This document shows, piece after piece, positions 57,155 through 64,000 of a stretch of 64,000 nt of DNA. The notes beneath the pieces were generated by a model. It was not told the origin of the DNA. It saw only the letters and a list, made by a program, of their open reading frames with translations, and did no database searches. Position 1 is the stretch's first letter, and each line of letters begins with the position of its first letter. Origin of the DNA: Sinorhizobium fredii (GTDB lineage: Bacteria > Pseudomonadota > Alphaproteobacteria > Rhizobiales > Rhizobiaceae); assembly GCF_002944405.1 (NCBI RefSeq), contig NZ_CP024307.1:2996501-3060500 (forward strand), read 5' to 3'. A program made the position numbers and the translations under genes.

Positions 57155-58402
57155 ATGTTTACAGAAATTATTGAGCGTATTGAGGATTTTGAGAATATCC
57201 GCAAAACCTGGGACGAGCTTTATCGCAACGATCCCGACTCCCACCCTTGCCTTTCCTGGGATTGGCTGCGCCAGTACCTGCCCCGGCAGGAGCGGTGGTT
57301 TATCCTGGCGCTAAGGCGACCCGACGATGCGGATTACTGCGCCTTTCTGCCGCTTCGCGTGGCAACCTACCGCGACAAGACGAGCGGCCTGTTCTGCGAC
57401 GAGATTCTGATGATCGGCAATCACGGCTCCGGCCGCGCCGGCCTGCTTTGCATGCCGGGCCTCGAGAATGAGGCGGCGGATGCATCCGCCAGCATCATTC
57501 GTCGCGAGAACTGGGCAAGCCTGCGGTTCGACTATCTCGATCTTGCCTCCGACCGGACTGAGCGCTTGCTCGACGCCTTTGCCGACGAACAGTTTATCCG
57601 CGAGGATGGCGGCGGCGGCGAGGACGGGTCCGATATCTGCGAACAGCCGGTCCGCTGCCTCCTCGTCAAGACGCGCACCGGCCGCAATCTGCGCGACTGT
57701 CTCAATCAGCGCAGCATCGACTTCGTCTTCGAGCGCGCCATGGAGCTGCACAGCCGAGGCAAGCTGGACGCAGCGGAGACCGGGTATCGGCAGGTGATCC
57801 ATGCAGCCCCCAAGCATGTCTATGCCCGCTACGGCTTGGCACAGCTCTGCACCGAAAGGGGAGACCACGCCGAAGCGGAACATCTTTATCGCGGCCTCCT
57901 CTCGGCTATGCCGGAGGCGGACAAGATCCAGCACCGGCTGGGCGACGCCCTGATGGCGCAAGCCCGCTACCATGAGGCGAGCGAAACCTTCGAGGATCTG
58001 CTTGCCCGAAGCGCGCATCTCGGCCTCGTCCGGTTCAAACTGGCCGTCTGCCTGCTGGCCGCAGGCCAGAGAGACGCTGCCATCGCCACCTTCCTGAGTT
58101 TCGAAGGCATCGCTTCCGACGATCCGGAGCATCTCCGATGCAAGCTCAGATCGCGGGAGGCGGTGTCGCGCCTGCGGTTGCGATCGGCGATGGAAGAGCA
58201 GAGGGCAACCAAGCGGACGCCGCAGAAGCCACTAGCGCAGGCGGGCCGTCGCTCCCGCGAGACCCCGGCCGCTCCCGCAATAGCCGTTCGGCTCCTGCCT
58301 CCGGCCGCACTCCTCAAGCCTTCCGTGCCCGCCGGCGTCTCCGCCCATCTGCATGCGAGACCGATCCGGATCGACCCCCACGGCTCGAAACGGAGACACT
58401 GA
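57155..58402 (+). CDS. TPR protein with N-terminal acyltransferase-like segment
   Basis: A protein of 415 residues. The first ~150 (FENIRKTWDELYRNDPDSHP, then LPLRVATYRDKTSGLFCDEI) resemble the N-terminal part of CelD-type GNAT acyltransferases, but the C-terminal catalytic half is missing. From about residue 185 three or four TPR-like helical repeats follow (AMELHSRGKLDAAETGYRQV). The last ~70 residues are basic, Ala/Pro-rich and disordered. GAGGAG precedes the ATG closely. It could be a scaffold for the adjacent secretion system or a fusion of gene fragments. The assignment is by eye. Confidence 0.65.
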   Translation: MFTEIIERIEDFENIRKTWDELYRNDPDSHPCLSWDWLRQYLPRQERWFILALRRPDDADYCAFLPLRVATYRDKTSGLFCDEILMIGNHGSGRAGLLCMPGLENEAADASASIIRRENWASLRFDYLDLASDRTERLLDAFADEQFIREDGGGGEDGSDICEQPVRCLLVKTRTGRNLRDCLNQRSIDFVFERAMELHSRGKLDAAETGYRQVIHAAPKHVYARYGLAQLCTERGDHAEAEHLYRGLLSAMPEADKIQHRLGDALMAQARYHEASETFEDLLARSAHLGLVRFKLAVCLLAAGQRDAAIATFLSFEGIASDDPEHLRCKLRSREAVSRLRLRSAMEEQRATKRTPQKPLAQAGRRSRETPAAPAIAVRLLPPAALLKPSVPAGVSAHLHARPIRIDPHGSKRRH

Positions 58403-58426
58403 CGGGCGGGGCCCGGAATCAGCTTC

Positions 58427-58454
58427 GCCGTCCCGCTCGACAGAGCGGGACGGC
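58427..58454. terminator. Strong hairpin after the TPR gene
   Basis: A perfect 12-bp stem, GCCGTCCCGCTC with GAGCGGGACGGC, around GACA. No T-run follows, so termination strength is uncertain. Confidence 0.55.
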
Positions 58455-58553
58455 GGCTTCCGTGCTGTTGCGCGTCCTGCCGGATGCGGAAACGAAAGCC
58501 GGTCGCGACGGGGCTGAAGCCCGCGAACGCCCTCGGCGTCGCCTACTTCATGT

Positions 58554-58649
58554 CTCCTTGAATCGATCTCGATTTAAGGACAAAGACGTGCAGCCTTTCA
58601 AGGTGTTACAGCGACCTTTGCGCGTCTGATAGGACGCGCGGCGCTGTAA
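58554..58649 (+). repeat. Palindromic intergenic repeat, copy C
   Basis: It has the same blocks as copies A and B: CCTTGAATCGATCTCGATTT, AAGGACAAAGACGTGCAG, TTACAGCGACCTTTGCGCGT and CTGATAGGACGCGCGGCGCT. The left half forms a CCTTNAA/TTTAAGG dyad and the right half a GCGCGTC/GACGCGC dyad. It ends directly against the stop codon of the methyltransferase gene. Confidence 0.75.
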
Positions 58650-59693
58650 TTAGGAACGCTTCTGCAGGATACCGTAGACGATGTTGCGGTTGGCGCCGAA
58701 TTCCAGCCGCGCGTCGATCGCGTTGCGGTCGACGCTCGCATTGATGATGCTCCACATGTCCGCTTCCGAGCGCAGCAACAGCGCCCAGTTCATCAACGTC
58801 TCCATATAACCGTCGTCGCTGATGTCCTGCGCGAAATTGGCGAAGAGGAAGATCCCTCCCGGCTTCAGCATTTCGAGGCATCGCCGCGTGAGCTTCACCG
58901 CCACCTTGTCCGCCAAGTAATCATAGAGGCCGGCGGCGTAGATGAAGTCGAACTGGCCCAGTTCCTGGGACCTGGTCAGAAGGCCGCGAACGGAACCGTC
59001 GATCGCCTCGACGCAAGTTCCCCTGAAGTCGCGAACCATCGACCCGACGCTCAATGGGTCCTGATCGAGAGCGATCCAGCGCTTGATCCGCCGCTCCTGC
59101 AACGCCACCGAGCGATCGGCCTCGCGCAGATGACCGGCCGCGATCGTCAGGATTTCCGTCTCGGGCCCCTTTTCGGCGGCGATCGCGTCGACATGCCGGG
59201 TCAAGAGGTCGCGGCGTTCCCTGACGGCTACCGAGGACGGCGCATTCTTCGTGTATTCGTAAAGCGTGCGCCCAAGCGGAGAGGCCTTGGCGATCTCCTC
59301 GGACACGCTCGGATGGCCGTAGATGAAGTCGATCAGCTGCGCGTCGCCGGAATAGCCGCGCGGTTTGCGGAAGGACCAGCGCGTGAACGGATCCTCATGG
59401 AAGTAATTCGCCGCCGGATGGTTCTGGACGATCGGGATCAGCTCCTGCCAGACGCTCGGATCGGACTTGCGGCGTATCTCGTGAAGCGCGCCGATCAGCT
59501 GGTGAATGATCGACGGCGGCTCGCGGCGCTGCTCGATCTGCTGCTGGGCAATCATCAGCGCCAGAGCGACCTCGGCTTCGCCGGTTCTGAGCTGCTCGTC
59601 ATGGCGATCCGTCTTGGCTGTCGAGAGTTCGGTTGTGATGGCGGTGGGGGTAATGAGGCTTTCGCCGTCGAAGGCAATCTGAATTTGGGTCAC
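58650..59693 (-). CDS. Class I SAM-dependent methyltransferase-like protein
   Basis: A 347-residue protein starting with GTG. The C-terminal 200 residues look like a Rossmann methyltransferase: ILTIAAGHLREAD (motif I), FDFIYAAGLYDYL and LKPGGIFLFANF. The N-terminal ~140 residues are helical and contain RKPRGYSGDAQLID, which fits rhizobial homologues I recall only as uncharacterised. The motif I glycines are degenerate (AAGHLR), so activity is uncertain. The substrate is unknown. It is divergent from the second GGDEF-EAL gene. Confidence 0.75.
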   Translation of the reverse strand: MTQIQIAFDGESLITPTAITTELSTAKTDRHDEQLRTGEAEVALALMIAQQQIEQRREPPSIIHQLIGALHEIRRKSDPSVWQELIPIVQNHPAANYFHEDPFTRWSFRKPRGYSGDAQLIDFIYGHPSVSEEIAKASPLGRTLYEYTKNAPSSVAVRERRDLLTRHVDAIAAEKGPETEILTIAAGHLREADRSVALQERRIKRWIALDQDPLSVGSMVRDFRGTCVEAIDGSVRGLLTRSQELGQFDFIYAAGLYDYLADKVAVKLTRRCLEMLKPGGIFLFANFAQDISDDGYMETLMNWALLLRSEADMWSIINASVDRNAIDARLEFGANRNIVYGILQKRS

Positions 59694-59873
59694 GCGAGAC
59701 TCATCCGTTAATAGATCGTTAACATTATGCGCAAGAACCGCGAGTGCGCCAAATCCAATTTCAACCTTTCGAATATTATGGTTAACGACCGCCCCAACTG
59801 ACCTGTTTTGCTACACTATTACGTGCACCTTTGCCCCATTTCCAATTCAGCAAAACTTAATGGACCTGAACTA

Positions 59874-60005
59874 ATGTGCCGAACAATGCTGCGCGCCCTC
59901 AGTATCTCCCCAAGCAAGCGGCAAGTGCAGGACGCCCCCGTGCCACTCGTCGAAGAGAGACTTCGGGCTTACAAGAAGACGCAAACGCAATGGATCGGTG
60001 CATGA
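59874..60005 (+). CDS. Possible small upstream ORF coupled to the GGDEF-EAL gene
   Basis: An open frame of 43 codons from ATG 59874 (MCRTMLRALSISPSKRQV...) whose TGA stop overlaps the ATG at 60002 of the GGDEF-EAL gene as ATGA. The peptide is basic and has no recognised family. There is no strong ribosome site. It may be a coupled leader peptide or chance. Confidence 0.3.
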   Translation: MCRTMLRALSISPSKRQVQDAPVPLVEERLRAYKKTQTQWIGA

Positions 60006-61987
60006 AGCACAGGCTGGCCGACGTAGTTGAGATCGACCTTCACAGAGAGCCGCCGCGACCGGCCTCGACCGAGCTGCGCGCGCTCTATGAAAACGAGGGT
60101 GAAGGCGCTCGCAAGCAGGCGACGCGGCACGGGTTCTGGACCGCTGTCGCGGTCTATCTGTTGTTTTCGATTACCGACATCCTGCTGGTTCCGGATGTGG
60201 CGCATTATACGATTGCGGCGCGATTCACGATTGCGATCGTCGCGCTGATGCTGATCGAGGCGCAGATCCGGCTGAACGCCAGCGCGAACGCGATCGACGT
60301 CACGGCTGCCGCAGCGCTCGTCGTCGCCTATGCCGGATGGCTCTATCCGGCGATGATGACCGCAGACACCGAAAGCATCTCCTATTACATGGTCTTCGGC
60401 GCGATCTTCATGATGAGCGTCAATCTGTTCTTCAGCTTCCAGTTCCGCGTTTCGCTGTTCGCATCCGTCACCATCCTGATGATTTTCTTTGCGGCGGTGC
60501 TGTCCTTCTCTCCGGCGGAGGTCTCCTACCGGCTCGCCTTCGGCACCTTCAACATCTCCTGCTTCGTCTTCACCTCCTATGTGAACTGGAAGCTCAACAG
60601 GGAGCGCTACAAGGTCTTTCTCAACGCCTTCGAAGCGCGCATTCAGCAGAAGGAGGCCTCCGAACGCGGCAGGGCCCTGCTGCGGCTGTCGAATACAGAT
60701 TCGCTGACCGGCCTCGACAACCGCCGCGCCGTCGACCAGAAGCTCCGCGACTATTGGAGTGACTGGCAGAAGAAGGGAACGAGTTTCGCCGCGTTCCTCA
60801 TCGACGTGGACTTCTTCAAGAAATACAACGACTTCTATGGGCACCAGGAGGGCGACCGCTGTCTCGTTCTCGTCGCCAGCGCTCTCAAGGACTCGATCGA
60901 GCCGGTCAACGGTTCGATCGGCCGCTACGGCGGCGAAGAGTTCATTGTGCTCGCCCGTCTGGAGACCAGCGACGAGGCGGCCGCGCTTGCCGAAGCGATC
61001 CGTTGCAGCGTGGAAAAACTGGCTCTGGAGCACGGGCAGCGGCGCGACGGAATGTCGGTCGTCACCGTCAGCGTCGGTGCGGCGTTCAGCCGAAATCAGA
61101 CGGGCTCAAAGCTCGAGAGGCTGATCCACGAGGCCGATCGGGCGCTTTATGGCGCAAAGGCGAGCGGCCGCAACTGCGCCCGGCTCTTCGATCCGAATGA
61201 TCCGCTCAGCAGCGACGAGAGCGAGAACATCGCCGCCCTGCTGAAAATTGCCATCGATCAGGACCTCGTCTCGCTCGTCTATCAGCCTATTCGAAACGTC
61301 GCATCGGGACGCGTCGATGCGGTCGAGGCGCTCATGCGGCTGAAAATGCTGGATGGCACCGCGGTGCCCCCCAGCCTCTTCATTCCGGTCGCGGAGCGCA
61401 CCGGCGCCATCCTGGATCTCGGGCGTTGGGCGATCAAGAGGGTGTGCCGCGAACTTCTGGCCGCCGAGCACGTGCCCGTAGTCAGTGTGAACGTCTCCCC
61501 GATCCAGCTGAAATCACCGGGCTTCGCGGCCTCCGTAGCGGCGATTCTCGGCGAAACCGGCGTTGCCGGCGGCCGACTGGCTCTCGAAATCACGGAGGGC
61601 CTGGAGATGGAGATGCATTCCGATATCCTGCGCTGCATCAGCGACCTCAAGACGCTCGGCGTCAGGATATGGCTCGACGACTTCGGAACGGGCTTCGCCG
61701 GCCTGTCCTGGCTGCGGCTGATCGATTTCGACACGGTGAAGATCGACCGCTCCTTCCTGCACGACTGCGACACCCCGCGGGGCAAGGCGATGCTTGAGGA
61801 CATTATCGGACTCGTGCGAAATCGCGGCCATAAGATCCTCGTGGAAGGCGTGGAGACCGAGGAACAACTGGCATTGATGCGACAATTCCGTATCGACCAG
61901 GTCCAGGGATTCCATGTCGGCCGTCCGGCGCCCGCGCAGACTTTCCGCCTCCCCTCAGTGCCAAAAACAGGCCAGCGGCGGCTCTGA
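60002..61987 (+). CDS. Membrane-bound GGDEF-EAL protein
   Basis: A c-di-GMP enzyme of about 661 residues. Five or six transmembrane helices occupy residues ~45-205. The GGDEF domain has an intact GGEEF at 310-314. The EAL domain has EAL at 442-444 plus LDDFGTGFAG and VEGVET, so both activities look possible. ATG 60002 is chosen because it overlaps the stop of a small upstream frame and shortly precedes the conserved part; ATG 59990 is possible. The gene is divergent from the methyltransferase gene. Unlike the 9.2 kb protein it lacks CHASE and PAS sensors. Confidence 0.88.
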   Translation: MKHRLADVVEIDLHREPPRPASTELRALYENEGEGARKQATRHGFWTAVAVYLLFSITDILLVPDVAHYTIAARFTIAIVALMLIEAQIRLNASANAIDVTAAAALVVAYAGWLYPAMMTADTESISYYMVFGAIFMMSVNLFFSFQFRVSLFASVTILMIFFAAVLSFSPAEVSYRLAFGTFNISCFVFTSYVNWKLNRERYKVFLNAFEARIQQKEASERGRALLRLSNTDSLTGLDNRRAVDQKLRDYWSDWQKKGTSFAAFLIDVDFFKKYNDFYGHQEGDRCLVLVASALKDSIEPVNGSIGRYGGEEFIVLARLETSDEAAALAEAIRCSVEKLALEHGQRRDGMSVVTVSVGAAFSRNQTGSKLERLIHEADRALYGAKASGRNCARLFDPNDPLSSDESENIAALLKIAIDQDLVSLVYQPIRNVASGRVDAVEALMRLKMLDGTAVPPSLFIPVAERTGAILDLGRWAIKRVCRELLAAEHVPVVSVNVSPIQLKSPGFAASVAAILGETGVAGGRLALEITEGLEMEMHSDILRCISDLKTLGVRIWLDDFGTGFAGLSWLRLIDFDTVKIDRSFLHDCDTPRGKAMLEDIIGLVRNRGHKILVEGVETEEQLALMRQFRIDQVQGFHVGRPAPAQTFRLPSVPKTGQRRL

Positions 61988-62058
61988 CACCCCCCAGCAC
62001 GGCCGGCTGACAAGCACCGCATTGAACGCCGAAGCTGACTCGACGGGCAATGGAAGAC

Positions 62059-62238
62059 CTACAGGCCGCCACGCTTGCACCGAGGCCGCTTTGCCCACTT
62101 TGTGAGGTGCAAAGCGACCTTTACGTCGGAACGCTCAGCCCCACCGATCGTGCGCTGCGGCGTCGTGTTGTCGCGCCGCAGGATCTCGAGGATTTGGCGG
62201 TCGAAGGCATCGAGCTGCGGCGCGTTAGGAGGTGGCAT
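62059..62238 (-). pseudogene. Truncated, frameshifted Lrp/AsnC regulator
   Basis: From ATG 62238 the frame begins like an Lrp-family helix-turn-helix (QLDAFDRQILEILRRDNTTP, then QRTIG), then loses similarity. In another frame the DNA continues as VGLSVPT before a stop, as expected for the rest of that helix. This points to a small deletion. The ligand-binding domain is missing entirely. It is divergent from the diaminopropionate ammonia-lyase gene, whose regulator it probably once was. Confidence 0.65.
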
Positions 62239-62338
62239 GGTAACTCCCGAAACAAACTTGCAAAACGAGGCGCGTATTTTCAGCGCCTTTTTCATGCGCT
62301 TCGCAATATGTTTCCGGCAAACAACAAGCGAGGTCTTC

Positions 62339-63538
62339 ATGTTCATCCCCAACAGCAACGCGGATTATCGGCTGCCGCTCGAAACGGCGCATGCCACGAT
62401 CCTCGGCTCGGACGCGGCGGCGGGCGTGGAACGCCACCTCGGCTATCGCGACCAACATGCCGAGACGCCGCTCGTCTCCCTGCCGGCTCTCGCGGCCGAA
62501 ACCGGCGTTGCCGCGATTCATCTGAAGAACGAAGGACAGCGGCTGGGGCTCGGCAGCTTCAAGGCGCTCGGTGGCGCCTATGCCGTCATCCGTCTCGTCC
62601 TCGAAGAAGCCGAAGCAAAGTTGGGAAGGCCAGTCGATATGGCCGAGCTCAATTCCCCTGAGATCCGCAAGATCGCCGGTAGCATGACCTTTGCCTGCGC
62701 CACCGACGGCAATCATGGCCGGTCGGTCGCCCAGGGCGCCGAGCTCGTCGGCGCGCGGGCGGCGATCTTTGTCCATGCCGGCGTAAGCGACGAACGCGTG
62801 GCGGCGATTGCGCGCTTCGGGGCCGAGATGATCCGTGTCGCGGGAAGCTACGACGATTCCGTCAAGGGGGCCGCGCGTGTTGCCAATGAACGCAACTGGA
62901 CGATCGTCTCCGACACCTCCTGGCCCGGTTACGAGCGCATTCCAGGACTGGTGATGCAAGGCTATACCGCGCTTGTGCGCGAGGCGCTCAGGCAGATGCC
63001 GGCGCCGCCGACCCATGTCTTCATCCAGTCCGGCGTCGGCGGCATCGCCGCTGCGGTCGCCGGCCATCTGGCGATCGTGCTCGGTGAGCGGCGGCCGGTC
63101 TTTACCGTCGTCGATCCCGCCCGCGCCGCCTGCCTGTTCGAAACGGCACGGGCCGGCCATCCCGTGACGGTGCCGCATGGCGAACCGACCGTCATGGCAA
63201 TGCTCGAATGCCACGAGCCGTCGCTCGTCGCCTGGCGCATCCTGTCGCGCGTCGCCGATGCCTTCATGACCGTCGACGAGGAGGACGCCGTTGCGGTGAT
63301 GCGGCGCCTTGCCAATCCGATCGGGACCGATCCGGCCGTCGTAGCCGGCGAGAGCGGCGGTGTCGGCCTCGCCGGTTTTCTGAAGGCGGTCGCCGATCGC
63401 GAAGTGAAGGCGGCGCTTTCCATGGGCCCGGAATCGCGCATCTTCCTGGTCAATACGGAGGGTGCGACCGATCCGGGCAAATACCAAGAGATCCTCGGGC
63501 TCTCGCCTGAGGATGTCGTGACGCGAGGTGCAGCATGA
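62339..63538 (+). CDS. dpaL: Diaminopropionate ammonia-lyase
   Basis: A 399-residue PLP enzyme (fold type II) that converts 2,3-diaminopropionate to pyruvate and two ammonia. The PLP lysine is in LGSFKALGG, and the phosphate-binding and domain features (CATDGNHGRSVA, IQSGVGGIAAAVAG) are conserved. ATG 62339 has GAGG close upstream; longer frames run through the broken lrp gene on the other strand. The stop overlaps the next gene's ATG (ATGA), the pairing with an M20 amidohydrolase known from E. coli ygeX-ygeY. Confidence 0.93.
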   Translation: MFIPNSNADYRLPLETAHATILGSDAAAGVERHLGYRDQHAETPLVSLPALAAETGVAAIHLKNEGQRLGLGSFKALGGAYAVIRLVLEEAEAKLGRPVDMAELNSPEIRKIAGSMTFACATDGNHGRSVAQGAELVGARAAIFVHAGVSDERVAAIARFGAEMIRVAGSYDDSVKGAARVANERNWTIVSDTSWPGYERIPGLVMQGYTALVREALRQMPAPPTHVFIQSGVGGIAAAVAGHLAIVLGERRPVFTVVDPARAACLFETARAGHPVTVPHGEPTVMAMLECHEPSLVAWRILSRVADAFMTVDEEDAVAVMRRLANPIGTDPAVVAGESGGVGLAGFLKAVADREVKAALSMGPESRIFLVNTEGATDPGKYQEILGLSPEDVVTRGAA

Positions 63539-64000
63539 GCAAACATTCCATCGATTCCGCCCGGCTGCTCGGCCGGCTTTCCGAACTCGGTGCGATCGGC
63601 CGCGACGAAGGTGGCCAGCTGACGCGTCTTGCCGCATCCAATGCGGACAGGGAGGGCCGCGACCGGCTCGTCTCATGGATTGAAGCGGCCGGCCTTGACG
63701 TCGCCGTCGACCGGATCGGCAATATCTTCGGCATCTGGGCTGCGGACGGCATGGCTGATGCCGCGCCGGTGATGCTCGGTTCGCACATCGACACGGTCAT
63801 CAATGCCGGTATCTATGACGGATGCTACGGCGTGCTTTCGGGCCTCGAGGTGATTGAGACGCTCAAGGAAGCGGGCTTCATGCCGTCACGCCCCATCGTC
63901 GTTGCCACCTTCACCAATGAGGAAGGCGTGCGCTATGCGCCCGACATGATGGGGTCGCTCGTCTATGCCGGCGGACTCGATGCCGATGCGGCACTTGCCA
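63535..64000 (+). CDS. M20-family amidohydrolase (N-carbamoyl-amino-acid hydrolase/allantoate amidohydrolase type), partial
   Basis: The first 155 residues of a zinc hydrolase cut by the window end. The metal ligands His and Asp are in GSHIDTVINAG and YDGCYGVL, and the following catalytic Glu region is TFTNEEGVRY. It overlaps dpaL by 4 bp and so belongs to the same operon. It may release an amino acid from a carbamoyl or acyl derivative that then feeds DpaL, but the substrate is not shown by the visible part. Confidence 0.88.
   Translation, partial: MSKHSIDSARLLGRLSELGAIGRDEGGQLTRLAASNADREGRDRLVSWIEAAGLDVAVDRIGNIFGIWAADGMADAAPVMLGSHIDTVINAGIYDGCYGVLSGLEVIETLKEAGFMPSRPIVVATFTNEEGVRYAPDMMGSLVYAGGLDADAALA

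Overview
This window is a chromosomal segment of an alphaproteobacterium of the Rhizobiales, most likely Sinorhizobium/Ensifer. The evidence is the high GC content, the fused PhaAB-type Mrp antiporter operon, the oxygen-dependent cobF-cobM cobalamin cluster with its reversed cobK, a bkd operon close to homogentisate genes, and the rhizobial type of palindromic intergenic repeat. The genus call is inference from gene content and remembered protein lengths. No database search was possible.

Layout. 0.2-3.2 kb: gltX and lysS (aminoacyl-tRNA synthetases) with a clear terminator. 3.3-9.1 kb: a secreted/anchored hypothetical protein, a DadA-like oxidase, a nucleoside hydrolase, and a DNA-repair pair (MBL-fold exonuclease plus ATP-dependent ligase). 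9.2-11.9 kb: a CHASE-PAS-GGDEF-EAL protein. 12.2-18.2 kb: phaAB-C-D-E-F-G cation/proton antiporter. 18.2-25.3 kb: cobM, L, K, J, I, H, G, F of the aerobic cobalamin pathway. Two dyads sit in front of cobG, one of them FNR/FixK-like. 25.5-29.5 kb: ung and modABC with a short ModE. 29.6-31.9 kb: an SDR and an FAD oxidoreductase. 32.2-38.5 kb: bkd branched-chain 2-oxoacid dehydrogenase operon (E1 alpha, E1 beta, E2, E3) and a convergent thiolase. 38.8-46.0 kb: purU, then the tyrosine/homogentisate module (hmgA, an MBL-fold protein, fahA, maiA on the minus strand; a MarR regulator; an Lrp regulator; hpd). These catabolic genes converge on acetyl-CoA, acetoacetate and fumarate.

46.1-58.6 kb is the accessory-looking part. 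It holds a LuxR-family regulator with a degenerate receiver, about 2 kb of sparsely coding DNA with a HEPN-like orphan, and then an apparent type I secretion locus: a 568-residue Gln/Glu-, Asn/Gly- and Gly/Asp-rich protein, a 669-residue repeat protein, an ABC exporter with a long poly-Gly N-terminal extension, an HlyD-type adaptor, and a TPR protein. The two putative cargo proteins lack RTX nonapeptides. They do share a repeated motif, N-x-[IVF]-x-Q-x-x-[IV]-[LMV]-x-D-x-D, four times in the 669-residue protein and once in the 568-residue protein, plus a degenerate copy near the latter's C-terminus. I regard this as the strongest candidate for an undescribed system. Three copies of one ~95-bp palindromic repeat lie at the edges of, and inside, this region.

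58.6-64.0 kb: a SAM methyltransferase, a second GGDEF-EAL protein possibly coupled to a 43-residue small ORF, a broken lrp gene, diaminopropionate ammonia-lyase, and the start of an M20-family amidohydrolase cut off by the window end.
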